Part shown: positions 44,101-56,947 of the stretch, one piece after another | How the letters are laid out: each line of letters begins with the position of its first letter | Numbering within the stretch: the first letter of the stretch is position 1 | Assembly (NCBI GenBank): GCA_907163375.1 | Contig: CAJQUW010006111.1 | Coordinates: 1-64,000, forward strand | DNA: 64,000 bases | DNA from: Prostheceraeus crozeri | Lineage: Eukaryota > Platyhelminthes > Polycladida > Euryleptidae | Direction of reading: 5' to 3' | Position numbers and translations under genes: made by a program | The notes under the pieces: model-generated | Database searches by the model: none | The model's input: only the letters and a program-made list of their open reading frames with translations | Told to the model about the DNA's origin: nothing

Positions 44101-45737
44101 CGTATATGTACCACATTCAAGAGAAGCTGAATTGGCCTACTTTTCAGGTTTCCTATACAATATTGGTTACTTCAATTTTCTGCTTGATACGACATAATGA
44201 TCACTTGCATGTTCATTACAAGGGGGAAGTTACATCCCTCGAGCATGGGTGGTACGCCGGTACGTAGTTGATTGGCTGAGATTGCCTATTCTTCCCTATG
44301 TGTAATAGGAAATGAATGCTAAAGAATAGTTTTTAACTTCTTTTCGCCGTGCGTGAGTCGAATAAACCTTCAAGATAACTTTCTAATAACTCTCGTCTAC
44401 CGAACTCGAGTTTTGATTTTGATGGACATGGCGAGTGACATGTCGAGGCCACCAGGTCTTCACTTTTCTCCTCCCTAAACATATTCCTACCTATCCAATG
44501 CAATTTATAATATGAATAATACAGGTTATTTAAATGCGACTCTTACTGTTTCGAGTCTCAATTCAAATAATTATTAACCATAATTCTACATTCTAAAGGT
44601 ACAACATAACATTCTAATACATAATTCAAGGGTATTCCGGGGTATTTAAAGAAATATGCTACATAAATAATTATCAGTGGTTGAAATTTATGCGAACGTT
44701 GAATATTATTTATGTCTTATTCACAGACTATTTCGCTCAATGGCTAATCACACAAAAAACGATGCGACAGACGTGTAGTTAATTTGAAAGAACAGGAGCG
44801 TGAGTTTTGCAGTTCTCACTCGTCGAAGACAGCAAATTCTAATTTCATTATCCATTGAAAGCCGTCGGCGTATTCTCATTGGTCTATCATCAAATTTAAG
44901 CCAATTAAAAAGGAGCGCTGACTCTTTCGTATGATTAAGTTTGTCACTTGTGTTGAATGTTTCATTCCATTTCTGATCTGAAGATCATTTCAAATGTCCC
45001 TTAATTCACAAATGATATCTAGATCCTTGATTTACGCTTCAAGCATAACTTTTCATTGCTCTAGAACTCAAAAGCAATTATATATATATTAATTTTCTGC
45101 TCAGTGAAATCTATCACATGTACAGAAATGTTAAAGTTTCACAAGTTAAAATCAACGAATGATGATTGAGATGGAGCACGTGATTCTCAAATCAACTCTC
45201 TGCTAGTTTCCCATATGCTAATGTTAATGAATGTGAATGAGAAATGAAGACTTTGATGGGGTGGGTGATAGGAGAATAATTGATGAATCTTAACTGCTGA
45301 AGAAGTAGATGATTGGAGCACCCGCTGAATGTCACTCATTGTTAACTTGCTTACGTCATTAAGCTGACATTGAGATGTTACAACTGCATTGCAATGAATT
45401 CCAAAAGACGTTGAGTGATACGGTCATTTTAAGTCAGTAAGAGCCTATCGAAATGTTATGCGTCTTATAATACGGGCGTAAAATAATAAGTCACCGCACC
45501 TACAGACAATCTGATTCATACATTCTAACCATATTCTAAGTCTTTGAGCGCCATCTACAATACTTAAGTAAAATTGCATTTCATATGATTTTATTGCAAT
45601 AGATATAACTTTCAGAAACTGCAATTTTTCAGTTTATATATAAATTGTAATAGTTTTATATCATCAAATTATAAATTGCACTATTTCTGTATTATCACAT
45701 ATATATTGCAATTCTTCCGCAATTTTGTCAACCAGTG
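41197..45737 (-). mobile_element. CACTA/EnSpm DNA transposon, 4,541 bp, only in copy B
   Basis: Termini are CACTGGTTGACAAAATTGCG at 41197 and its exact reverse complement ending CCAGTG at 45737 (21 bp perfect). CT precedes and follows the element (41195-41196, 45738-45739). Copy A has the empty site, reading aatctggg against aatcct/ctggg, so a 2 bp target duplication with one base of local difference. TTGCAAT words recur within about 200 bp of both ends, matching the subterminal repeats typical of CACTA elements. It encodes a Transposase_21-type protein on the minus strand. Perfect ends and absence from A suggest a recent insertion. Confidence 0.93.
42003..43898 (-). pseudogene. CACTA transposase, main exon, with one in-frame stop
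   Basis: A splice acceptor (tatgcttttcag, ending at 43899) precedes VMDMVHERLTWRSMKRV, so this is an internal or last exon running to TAA at 42003. One in-frame TAA (43671-43673) splits it. Signatures of animal EnSpm transposases are LHLSTDGGQPFRFKKMSLWP (first Asp), SKKENILLFGLW, then KPDWNRF, HTAVFDLPALASVL and HILLDPLHLLFENCSKLL. The C-terminal part (about 180 residues) is less conserved. No upstream exon could be identified in 43900-45700, so the N-terminal part is either short or lost. About 630 codons remain. Confidence 0.8.
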
Positions 45738-46385
45738 CTGGGATTGTAATCCCTGGAAAACTACAGTTGAATTTTAACTCTTGTTTTTGCATATTGAAAA
45801 TTTACTATTACATGAAGTAATTGATTTTTCATGAAATCTTTCCGCTCCGAATGCCTTCATTTGTAGAGGACGCACTGAGCGATGCTCGCGCACACGTCTT
45901 AAAGTCCATCAAACCCTGAAACTATCAACTATGTCACAGTCACACAGACGTACAATGTGAAAGTGGTTGTTCCATAAACATTGCGTGATAAGAGATTTTA
46001 ATTGGCAGCAAATGTGGCATGTGAATGTCGATCTGATGTATTGTTTCCCTCGATGTTGTGCTATCTTGTTCAAAGTTCGTCGTTATTTTTCTGTTCCTAA
46101 TTAACTGCGGACATGCAGTGGTTGCATGATCTGTGCAGAATTTGATAAGCATGATTGAAGTGCTGAAAAGAGATTTTAATTGGCAGCAATTGTTTTATGA
46201 ATAAGTGAATGTCGTTTGAGGCAGAGGACAGGCGGTGACTTCTCAGTATTTTTCTGAAATGATCTCTGATTGGATGAGAACACAACGGCTGGTAGTCATA
46301 GATATCAAGATGAAGAAGTTTTGAATAATTTCTGCATTTAAATCGCCGAGCAGCAATTTTTCCTTAGAACTCAATCAGACGAAGG
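45738..46385. other. Upstream region of the secreted-protein gene (copy B)
   Basis: Matches 17292-17937 at all but about one position (gagcagc for gaggagc). The CACTA insertion places its right end about 650 bp upstream of the ATG. Confidence 0.6.
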
Positions 46386-46814
46386 ATGAAAGTGGTTGCC
46401 ATTCTACTTGTTGCTCTTGCAACATGCTATGCCGCAAATGCGCTGACTATGGGCTTAAACGAAGCCTGTGCAGCTGGTGATCCAAAATGTTACGATGGTC
46501 TCGTTTGTGAAGCTCAGAAATGTGTAAAAGATCTCACTAGACCTTGCTTCAAAGCAGAGCACGAAGCTGCCTCTCAGCCATCCAAACATGTCCTCCGTTG
46601 CACACCTTGGGGGACTTACGCTGCCAAACAATTCCTCTATCCGTACAGCTACTGTGTTGGGTACGACGGCAGACGACTGAAGGGCTACGATGTCCACGTA
46701 TCGAATGTCGCTGATATGAAGAGACAGAACTGCCGATGCGCTCGAACTCGGGAGGACGGTGGAATGATGGCAAAAGTGCTTTTCAAATGTGATTCAATTG
46801 GCAATTATAAATAA
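46386..46814 (+). CDS. Secreted cysteine-rich protein, copy B (142 aa)
   Basis: Paralogue of 17938-18375, with the same signal peptide apart from T10A and all ten mature cysteines. One Asp codon is missing in the loop after Cys90, and the protein ends three residues earlier (GNYK, then TAA where A has TAT). By eye there are about 17 replacement and four silent nucleotide changes. The replacements concentrate after residue 70 and fall between cysteines. The frame is intact and could be expressed. Confidence 0.85.
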   Translation: MKVVAILLVALATCYAANALTMGLNEACAAGDPKCYDGLVCEAQKCVKDLTRPCFKAEHEAASQPSKHVLRCTPWGTYAAKQFLYPYSYCVGYDGRRLKGYDVHVSNVADMKRQNCRCARTREDGGMMAKVLFKCDSIGNYK

Positions 46815-47021
46815 CTGTGTGAATCTTCATGTGAGAATTGACAATTTCCACGATTTGGGTTGCCTTTCATGTTCATTATCATTGCCAATAGAGATATTCT
46901 TTATTGAACCGTTTTCTTACAAGCAAATCCGATTACAGTTTACAGTGTGTAAAATTATTACTGATGCTTATTCAGTCATCAGTTTCAATGAGGTGCACTA
47001 GAATACATAACTCGAGCAGAC

Positions 47022-47841
47022 CAGGGGCGTATCCAGGATTTTGAAAAGGGGGGTACAAAAATTAATGAGTTTTTTGGGCCTACCACGAAGATTATGCATA
47101 TTCAACGCAAAGAAATATAATGATCATAAATAGTATATAATCATGGTCGCATGTAATATTATCGATAGTTTAATCTTCGCTTATTTATATTCATTTTCGT
47201 TAATCCCGAATTTTGATATCCCACTTTTATATACCGTAACGTCCTAAAATTGAATTCAGTAAAACTGAACAGGTACAGATTATTACAAAACTAACCAGTG
47301 ACACAAACAGTAGTGTACGCATCTTCTACATGTATACTTAAGATATCCTCTATCAGTACAGTGAAATTACAGAACAATATACAGGCACTGCAAAATACTT
47401 TTCATGAAGAAAGAAGCTGAAAAACATAACATTTTTCTGAGCTTTACACTAATGTTATACTTTTTGGTTTAATAAAGAAGATTTTTCAACGGACAAAAAG
47501 CTGGTTATATTTAAAGAATGGATAGAATTCATTAAGTTAACACAGTGGAAATAAATAGGTATTCACTGAATACTGTGAATACTATACACGCTACGCCACT
47601 GCAAGTCAGTGTTTGACGAATGTGTTATCGGCGTTATCGGCAATGGCTATCGGTAAGAAAGCAACGTCACACTCTGACACAAGACTCCCAGGCAAATCAA
47701 GTGCTAATGTTCAACTCCACAGAATGTATTGAGAATTGATGTTTGAGTGCACTTTCCTTCTTCATAAACTTATGTGCTAAAATCACATCTCTCCGAAGGG
47801 GGGGGGACATTCCCCCGTGTCCCCCCTTGGATACGCCACTG
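47022..47841. mobile_element. hAT-like non-autonomous element (copy B)
   Basis: Same ends as 18575-19378. Internal differences include a 14-16 base local duplication near 47640 (ttatcggcaatggctatcgg) and a longer G-run near the right end. Confidence 0.7.
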
Positions 47842-48746
47842 CCGTGTACTATTTTCAGGAAAACCGTTTTCGAAGGTTAGATCGAGTTAGATCGAGTGTA
47901 CTACAAAGACCCCTCTACCTGCCCCCAATTCAAAATCGAATTGAAGTTATTGAACGCTTAATTAACGATTTCAGCTCGATATTAAGACTGCATGTTATCG
48001 AATAATCTACATGAAGGGCTATGGATGATTTTTCTTAACTGTTTCAAAGACAACTTTCTTCATTTCGCTCAAAAATTTTACATTCAAATTTATAATACAC
48101 TATTCTCGTGCAGCTGTCATTTTCTATTGATCATGTCATGAGGTCACACCGTGCAAGATCCCGTCCATATTGAAAAGAATTTTCATGAAGCCACTAGGAT
48201 ATTGCTGTTCAGCTGTTCGACGTTTGGAAGACTGCTTCAGCAGAGCGGTCTGGTCACAGCAAATATCTTCATACAAAATCCGTGGATCAACGCGGTCTAA
48301 AAGCTTGGGCAGGCATTTCCGCAAGCCATTTTCTTTGGGAGAGCCATTATTCTTTCGAGAAATCGAGAATGTGCGGCAAAATCTTCCCTTCTATACTGTA
48401 TAAAATATACCGAATATCATGAAGGATAGGAATATCTTCCTGCAGGATGGAATACCAGCGCACCCCTAGTAGCCCAGCCATGGACACAGAATCCATGATC
48501 GATGATTCCAATAAATCCATGGAAAATTAAAAATTGAAAATCATTGTTGGTAAGCATGTTTAATGATTGGAAAGCTTATATGCATTGTCAAAATACATCG
48601 ATCATCATTATTGAACCAAAAATACGCAATTATAATATCTTAAAAACTTGCATTGATGATTCATGCATAAATCTCGGTTAAACATTGATGATAAATTCGC
48701 ATTGAACAGTGCAGTAAGCGGAGTTCTGAACTAATGTGTTTAGCTA
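47842..48746. other. Non-coding (copy B)
   Basis: Counterpart of 19379-20261, with a small tandem duplication (agatcgagttagatcgag) near 47880. No gene recognised. Confidence 0.45.
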
Positions 48747-48896
48747 CAGTACCTGTCATAAGTTTGGAAACCCCATACACGAAAGCAATAATTTTGTTAA
48801 ATCAAAACTATACAAAGTAATCCAAAATTTACATGTATTTCTGAAGTGACTATGAATGTCTTTATTATATTATATTATCGTGGCAGGCTACTTACA

Positions 48897-49484
48897 TCAG
48901 TATTTTGATGGATAGTACTTATTCTTCATCACTGCTTGAATTCTTGAAGGCATTGATGCCACAAGTCTGTTGCACAACATTGGATCAGTTTGTTGGGTCC
49001 ACAGATCAATTATTGCTTGTTTCAACTGCATGATGGAGGTTATCTTCAATTTGTTGATTTTTCTTTTCATTATGCTCCATAAATTTTCAATGGGATTTAG
49101 GTCGGGTGAATTCTGTGGCCACTTCAGAGTCTGGATAGCATGATTTTCAAGCCATTCTGTGACTTTCTTTGATCTATGGCACGGTGCGCCGTCTTGCATG
49201 AAAATGCTTGCGTCTCGGATCGTCATGAACGGAAGGAGATGAGACTCTAGAGTTTCTAAATATCTTGATGAATCCATATTGACATTCTGAGGTAAGATAG
49301 CCAAACCTCCTCTACCAGTGGCGGAAAAACAAGCCCATACCATCACGTGCGGAGGATGCTTCACCGTCGGTTGGGTAAACCGATGATCGGACGGATCAGA
49401 TTGTTTTGGTCTTCGGACACGCCACCTTGATTGATCAAACAAATAAAAGTTTAACTCATCTGACCACATGATGTGACCCCAATC
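48897..49484 (-). pseudogene. Tc1 transposase C-terminal half (copy B)
   Basis: Protein identical to copy A's half, with the DD34E residues kept (WSDE, MQDGAPCH, NPIENLW). Confidence 0.9.
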
Positions 49485-49568
49485 TTATTTATTTATTTAT
49501 TTATTTAGTACACCAATAAGTGCAAGGAGCACCAAGGCAACACAGGAAATACATTCAGGAGGGAACAA

Positions 49569-52307
49569 TTAGAAGTTACAATAAAACATAAAAATCTTTC
49601 GTTTAAACTGTTTCACCGTTTCACTGTTCACAATATCGTCGGGGAGGCGGTTCCAGTCATCTATAATGCGGTGGGAAAAAGAGGATAGGCGACAATTCAG
49701 ATTTGTTGGGTGGCGGAAAATTTTGTAGTTATGTCCACGGGTTCGGGAAACACTAAAGGTGAAGAAGGAATTAGGATCACTTGGAGTAAGGTGGTTACAT
49801 ATTTTGAACACGGTTGTAAGGTCCATAATCCGACGACGACATTGTAGTGTTGGGAGTTTCAGAGCTCTCAGTCTTTCTTCGTAGGGTAACGAGGATAGAC
49901 CACGGATGCTTTTGGTGAATCGACGTTGTACACGTTCGATAGCCAGAATGTCTTTATTCAGGGATGGATTCCAGACTGGGATGGCATATTCGAGGTGAGG
50001 GCGGACCAGTGTCTTGAAGAGACGAATAAGCAGATCGGCGTCCCGAGAGACGAATGTCCTGAGGATGGCAGATACAATGCGATTCGCTTTCTGAACACAG
50101 GTCAGAATGTGCCGAGAGAATTTTAGGTCTTTGACACACTTGGAATTATTCAGGAAACTTCCATCCAGACGGTAGTCCGAGGCTGGATTGCGAAATCCAA
50201 AGTGTAGAATGGAGCACTTTTGGGGATTGAGCGATAGCTGCCATTTCTTCGACCAGGTGGTTACAGCGTTGAGGTCAGCTTGCAAAAGTTCTTTGGCTTT
50301 CAGGGGATCAGTGCGCTTGATTTCGGAGTACAATTTTACATCATCAGCATATTTCAATAAAGAAGAATTTGTCAAGGTGTCATCAATGTCATTAATAAAG
50401 GCGACAAACAGATCTGGGCCTAAAACGGATCCCTGGGGGACACCAGAAATCATGCTGTAGGGGGAAGAATGCACACCATCCACGACAACACTCTCAGTTC
50501 TATCCTCAAGAAAAGCTTTCAGAAAACATAGAAGTCTCCCTCCAATGCCCAAGGAAGTCAATTTCGAGAGGAGACGAAAGTGAGGGACTGAATTGAACGC
50601 TTTTTCAAAATCGAGATAGATGACGTCAGCCCACTGACCGCGATCCACAACAGATGTTAAATCCTCGAGGAATTCTAAGAGCTGGTGGGTGCTAGACGAA
50701 TTGGATCGAAAACCAAATTGAGAGCGCTTGATTATGTCATATTGGTTCCAGAACTGCCACAGGTGATCGCGAACAATCGACTCCATCAATTTGGAGGCAG
50801 TACAAGTCAGGCTGACCGGACGGTAATTCTCTGCCTTCTTGCGACAACCTTTCTTATGTATAGGAGTAACCAGAGCGTGCTTCCAGACTAGCGGGATATT
50901 CCCTAACTCAAAAAAGATCTGGAAAAGGCGAGCAAGAAGTGGAAGCAGAACAAAAGCACCTTGTTTGTAGCAGATATATTGAATGCCATCAGGGCCAGGG
51001 GAGGAGAAATTCTTCTTATGTGATAGGTGGAAGCGAATTCTATCAGGTGCGAAGACTACATCAGCGAGGCAATGATCAGTTTGTGCATGAACAGCAGGTA
51101 TGGGAAGAGACTCAGAGGTGAAAGCAGATTTGTAGGAATCACCAAGAATAGTAGCTGAGTGTAGGGGATCATACACTACTCGGTCAGTGGACGGGTCGAC
51201 AAGCGGACCAACGGTGGTTCGAACCTTTTGTATAGATTTTACATAGTTCCAGAATCGCTTAGGATTGTCACTGTTAGCCAAAGATAATTCAAAATTGTAA
51301 ATAGATCTGCGGATTGCTTGTTTCAAGAGGTTAGATGTATGATTGCGCAAACGTCTAGCCTCTTCAGATCTGGTGTCAAGGAAGATACGTTCCGCCCTTC
51401 TGCGCTGTAGTTTTAAAGAACGAATTTCTGGAGAATCCCAAGGAGGTCTGTTACTTCGAAGATAATTCATGGTTGGAACTGCTGACGATAAAGCACCGTG
51501 AATAGCGGATTGAAAAGAAGCCCATATCTCATTCACATCTTTGTGCTGGAAGCAACTTTCCCAGTTATTGGAAGCGAGAATGGAACGGTACAAGTCCCAA
51601 TCAGCCTGCTTAAAATTATAACGAGGAGTCGACTTGGAAGAAATTGGTTTTCTTTCTGCAGAAAAAGCCAGTTTCAGCCAAGACCATATTGTGACCTGAA
51701 GAGGCTAGAGGTTCAATTACATCAACGCGGGTAACAAGATCAGGAGTGGAGCAGAATATTAAATCCAATATATGCTCTTCGCGTGTAGGTTCAAAGACAG
51801 TTTGGTAGAACCCTGACTCAACAGTGCAAACAAGAAAATCTTCTGAGTCTTTGTTGGAAGAAAGTGTCTCCCAGTCAATGTGGGGGAAATTAAAATCGCC
51901 ACTTATTAGCTTAAACTGATGGGGAAGGAGGAGGCTTCATGGAAGAGCTCGAATAGGACACTGTCATTAGCTACTGATGAATTAGGAGGACGATAAACCA
52001 CACCTACAAGAATGGAAGATTTATTCTGAAGATAAACTTCAGCCGAAACACAATCACTGAAGTTCGAGCTGTTAGCGACATCCAAAGCACAAGACTGAAG
52101 TGAGTCCTTAATGTAAAGGCAAACACCACCACCGCGACTACCACTGCGACGATCAGATCTGAATAATTTAAAGCCTGAAATTTGAAATAAAGCATCATTA
52201 AAATTTTTATTTGCCCAAGTTTCAGTGACAGAGATAATATCTGGTTGGAGGTCAGAGATATAGGAATGAAAAATGTGAAGCTTGTTGACAATGCTGCGAG
52301 CATTCAA
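49569..52307 (-). pseudogene. LINE ORF2 (copy B): RT open, endonuclease frameshifted
   Basis: A continuous 674-codon frame (51593-49569) contains the RT (SSPGPDGIQYICYKQ, DVIYLDFEKAF, LLKYADDVKLY) and C-terminus. The region that is frameshifted in A (GGGG at 50998-51001) is intact here. The endonuclease is broken instead, by an extra T near 51673 and a missing G near 51928, both in single-base runs. The two copies are thus damaged at different places. Confidence 0.85.
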
Positions 52308-52339
52308 GTTAAGAAACTTAAGTGCAAGGTTAGGGCTCT

Positions 52340-53577
52340 TCAGTTTTTTGAATAAGTACGATCAAACCAAGAGGAGTCTCTTTGCCAGCTACCATCATCT
52401 CTGCGAACGAAGCGCCAAATAACTCCGGAGTCCCGTAGACTAAACTCTCACAAGAAGAGCCATTGTCGCTCTTGGAAGCTTGTTTATTCAGTTCGAAGCA
52501 GTGCCGACGGAGAGCCTGTCCTGAAGGCGAAAGGCTTGATCGAATGTGAACCTGGCTTGAATCACAAAAGAGGGGAGAAACGGAAGAGAAAGCTGATTTG
52601 AAAAGCTTCGCGTCGAAAGCAGATTTAAAAATCAGCCTGACCAGTCTATGAGAATTGACTTTCGGCTTGCCAATACGGATAACATCAGTTGGTTCAGGAC
52701 ATGACGAGGAAGGAGAACTGTTTCTAATAGACTAAATGATTGAAGATATACCGAAAGACAGATCCTTATCATCAGGAAAATTTGTCAGGATGAGCTCATT
52801 TGGCATGTAGATTCCAGAGTCTGGAGGGACGGACGGGATCGAACCGGTCTGTCTCACGGAAAAGACAGGCATCCGGGAAGTTGAGATAGGCGGAGTGGGA
52901 TTCGATACATGATTCGATAGAGCTGGACCTTGAAAAGCACCAGGTGAGCGATCAACAGGGACATCTACTGAGGAGAGAGGAGGAAAATTACCGGTGTAAA
53001 ACTGGGAGGAAGAAACGGGGGGAAGAGGAGCAGGCCAAGGAATGCTGGGAGATTTATCAGCTGTATTCTCGTGGAGGGAAGTAGAGATCATGGCTATCAT
53101 GGATTCCAGCTTCAATGTCAGAGTCGAAAATGCTTTCTCCAATTCTTGAAATTTCGAAAGCAATGGAGGACTGTCTGAACTGGGAGAAATTTCCTTAACA
53201 TTGGAACTAACACAACTGTGAGAAACATCCTGAGTCTGGCAAACAGGAGGATTAGTTAAATTGGCAACAGTGAACCAATCCTCGTCAAAGCAATACACAT
53301 GCTCATCAGACGGGAACCCGTCCAGTAACTTGGTTTTGATGGAGTCAACTTCTGGAGAGAGACAACAAGATTTACAGAGATAAAGGCCAGGATCGTCATT
53401 GATAACATAGGAGAGCTGGCGGAAGGAAAGACCCAGACAGAGATAATGAATCCAAGATCGACAGTTGGAACACTCAATCTCTGTTGAGTTGGAAAGCTGA
53501 TTACACCAACACGTAGATCTACCAGGGAGAAGATCAGAGGAAGCTTGACTCTTGGAATCTTTAGCCGTTCTAGGCAT
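52340..53577 (-). pseudogene. LINE ORF1 (copy B)
   Basis: The PHD half (52732-53577) is identical in product to copy A. It shares the TAG at 52732-52734. It has in addition a one-base loss in an A-run (ctaaactc for ctaaaactc, near 52440), which shifts the end of the RRM-like part. Confidence 0.8.
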
Positions 53578-53924
53578 TATGCGAAGAGGGAAAAAAGGAA
53601 TTAACTACAATAAGAAAGGAGTCACACTCAGAGATTTCAGTCACAACAAAGAAAGTATAATAGTAGGCTAAGCCCACACTCAGACCCTGCAGTTACCGAA
53701 TTAGCGAAGTAGGATGGATGGGGAAAATATACGCTGGTTCTAAAACAACACACCAAGCTACATGCACACTAACGGCCCCACACTTATGGGGTGGATAGAT
53801 GGCATAATACAAAAAACGAACGGTAGAGAGTAAACAGTGTAAGAGCTCAACACTAGCTAATTATATGCTATTATCATAGAAGGACTGTGAACTACCACAC
53901 AAAACAACAAAAAGAAAAAAAATT

Positions 53925-53996
53925 AGAGCAGGATTTGAACTCGATGAACGAGGTTGGCAAGTCTAACACGGTACCACTACACTACTATGCCGCTCT
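53925..53996 (-). tRNA. tRNA-Gly-like sequence in the LINE 5' region (copy B)
   Basis: Same 72-base module as 25440-25511 with two or three changes at the D-side (actatgccgc for actgcgccgc). A and B boxes and the acceptor ends are kept. Confidence 0.38.
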
Positions 53997-54481
53997 ATCT
54001 TTTTGAAGAAATTTGATATCTATAAACGCGTGTGATCAGCAAAGAAATCGAAGAGGGATGCAATTCTGAAGAGAGAATTACATAGAAATCTGACTTGGCA
54101 CAATACGCCAAGCTACAGCACTCTCAACAGCAGAGAAATCGGACAGAGAGATGAATCCAGATTACGAGACAAAGCACACTGCAGCTGCGTGTTGATAGAA
54201 GCACGCCAATGAAACTAAGCTATGGTAATCACTAAACAACGAATCACGTGATTAGATAATGGAGTAATCGAAGGGACTGAAATACAGCGATAACTTTGGA
54301 GCCACTAAATGACAGGGGATACCGATGACACAGAAATGAATAGAGTGTGATAAGGAGATGAATGATACCAAAATTAATGAAAAACAATCCCTAACAGCCT
54401 AGAACAGAAACACAAAGACCACAAGGCTAAGAGCGCGCTGAAAACACGTCCGACACCGGTGACGTACAGACTAGTTGTGGC

Positions 54482-54913
54482 GTCAGCTGTCCAATCTTTT
54501 GTTCGCATACAAAATTCTTTCCTTTTCTGCAAATGGGCTTTCGTCATTAGAGGTTTCCGCTGAACTTTGCGAGCCCATAAGTTAAAGTCTTTCCGCAAAA
54601 CACGAGAAACTGTTTCCGTAGACACACACCGTAGAGGAGATACTTCTCGGATGAGATCATCAGAAGTTAGGAAAGGATCTGCCGATATGACCTTCTTCAT
54701 TCGTCTCTTTGTATGTTTGGATACCTTGGAAGGTCGACCGCAACGGCTACGAACTGAGAAATTTCCTTCCATGTTGTATCCCTTCAAAATCTTTGATACA
54801 GCTGATTTTGAAACTTTCAGTTGTATGCAAATCATCTTGTGGCTGAGTCCTGCTCTTTTCAGCTCCACAATTGCGCCTCTCTGTGCGTCAGTTACTTGTT
54901 TTCCTGATCCCAT
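54482..54913 (-). pseudogene. Tc1 transposase N-terminal half (copy B)
   Basis: Identical in product to copy A's half (MGSGKQVTDAQRG to KDWTAD), cut by the LINE at the same codon. Confidence 0.88.
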
Positions 54914-55558
54914 TGCAATGCAGAAATGAAAATGAGATGACTCGTCACTGATACTTAGAACATACACCCGTATTAGTAAGCTACCTATGCTATCGCTATG
55001 ACGACGACAATGCAGTAAGCTCGAATGGGATTGACAGCCTGATAATCATTAAAATCATTAACTGCTATTACCATAGAATCTCTGCTATCTAAGGGACATT
55101 CCAAGCACATATTTTGCAATCATGGAAACGCAACAGCCTATGACAATAGCAGGCTTCAAGCGCACACCTAATTAAAACCGATCACGGTCAAATTTGATCA
55201 AATACCCGAGATGAATTGTAGACGAAAATCTGAATTTTCATGTCCCACCTGAAATAATTGGAATCGGACATTCCTAGCGGAATCTACAGCTTCCCCAGTC
55301 CACATCTACTCTCATTTTTCAATCTCAACAATGAATTTTGCTTCGGAGCATGACCCGCCTTGCTAGTCTTCCATGGTGCCACTGGCATTTCGTCATGTCT
55401 CCTCTAGACAAGCAGAGGAGGGAAACATCCATTTCTATGGTTATTACTGTGGAGTGAGATAATTTTGACAAAAAAATTAGGATACGAGTGAATGCAGTAT
55501 GAATTTCATAAAATCACTGACTTGGGACACGGGGTTTCCAAACTTATGACAGGTACTG

Positions 55559-56947
55559 GATATTTACATTGGCAAACTATGATTTCGTGAATCTTCTTCG
55601 AACTAAACGAAGTATGATAGAAGATGTGTGAATCGAATACCTGTGTGACTCAATTTCTGCCGATTCTCTCAAGTTTACGTGCTGGAGGCCTCGTAAAAGA
55701 AGGTTAGACGATCACTCATGCTACAAGCCAAGTTATTATTCCATGAAGTGCGAGTTAAATTGTATTTTAGCTGTAAGCGTACACCTTCATGGTCTCCTTT
55801 TTGAAATAATGTGCTTGAGATTGAAAAAAATTTAACATTTTTTCTAGACCTACCGGTGCTAAAGTTTTTGATTTAAAAACAATGAATATTTTTCTGAAAT
55901 TCAGTAGGAAAGTTCAAGCGTCGCATCATTATCAGCGTGATCATTTTTATACTGTGCTTCAATTGAGGGTTCCATTTCTTTTTCTCACTCTGACCAGGGT
56001 TTCATTCGGGAATAGATATTGGAGAATGTGACATGGCTGTTTTAGACTGGGTAGGAATTCAAAAACAGCTTATGTTTTACTCCTTGTTCATCCGGTAGAT
56101 GTAGTGCGTACTAGGTTTACAACATCAAGGTTTCAGGTAGTATCAGGCAAGGAAACTAAGTAGGCCAATTGATAGAGGGTAACATTATAAATTGGAAATT
56201 AGTAAGATTTCTGCAATTTTTTAAGTGTCATGCTAAAATCATGAGTTAATGAAATTGAAAAACATGATATTATAATATACTATAAACCAACACATGAGGT
56301 CTTGAAATGAAACCTTATTTTCTCAACCACTGAAACGAATTTTAATGCGCACATTCTGCGGTCATGACTCAAAATTATTCAGAAAGCAGCGCCACTGCAC
56401 TCGGTTTATACAGCATGTTTGAGACGAGTAGTAGGTGGATACTTGCTTTTTTTAGATGGGGCTGCATGAATCCAAATGGTCCCATCCCCTGATTAAGAAA
56501 TCGGGCTCAAGCTAGCTACATTTGACGGCTGACCAAATGGACCTCATTTGTGATTTAGCTGGTTATAAAAGTAAATCGTTTAATTTTCATAACGACTGAT
56601 ATGTCAGAGCTTCCGAATGTTTTGTAATCCTGGATATTTTATGGCAAATGATATTGATCGGCAGTCGCGGGTATAATACTGACTCTATTGTGAAGTACTT
56701 ATGTTGCATTCTTGATATTTTTTTGAATTGTGTTTACATGCAATACATTATTATAATTATGTCTGCTTCTATTTGTTGAATATCTATTTTATATTTCCTA
56801 TCTTATTGTCAAAGTGAATGTATTTTGAACCAGTCCTCAGTATGTGGATTGTGCCATGTAAGTCATCATGTAATTTGTGTCACAATATATGGGTTCTCTG
56901 TTATGACAATCATGTACTATCGGTATCTACTTAGTTTGGGGGAGGAG
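55559..56947. other. Non-coding (copy B)
   Basis: Counterpart of 27074-28461; nothing recognised. Confidence 0.5.

Larger units (their letters stand above)
49485..54481 (-). mobile_element. CR1-like LINE (copy B), 4,997 bp
   Basis: Same insertion point, tail and length as in copy A. Total length is conserved even though individual one-base indels differ, because gains and losses balance. Confidence 0.88.
48747..55558 (-). mobile_element. Tc1-like transposon (copy B), split by a LINE
   Basis: Identical ends and layout to 20262-27073. Only about a dozen differences over 6.8 kb were noted by eye. Confidence 0.92.
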
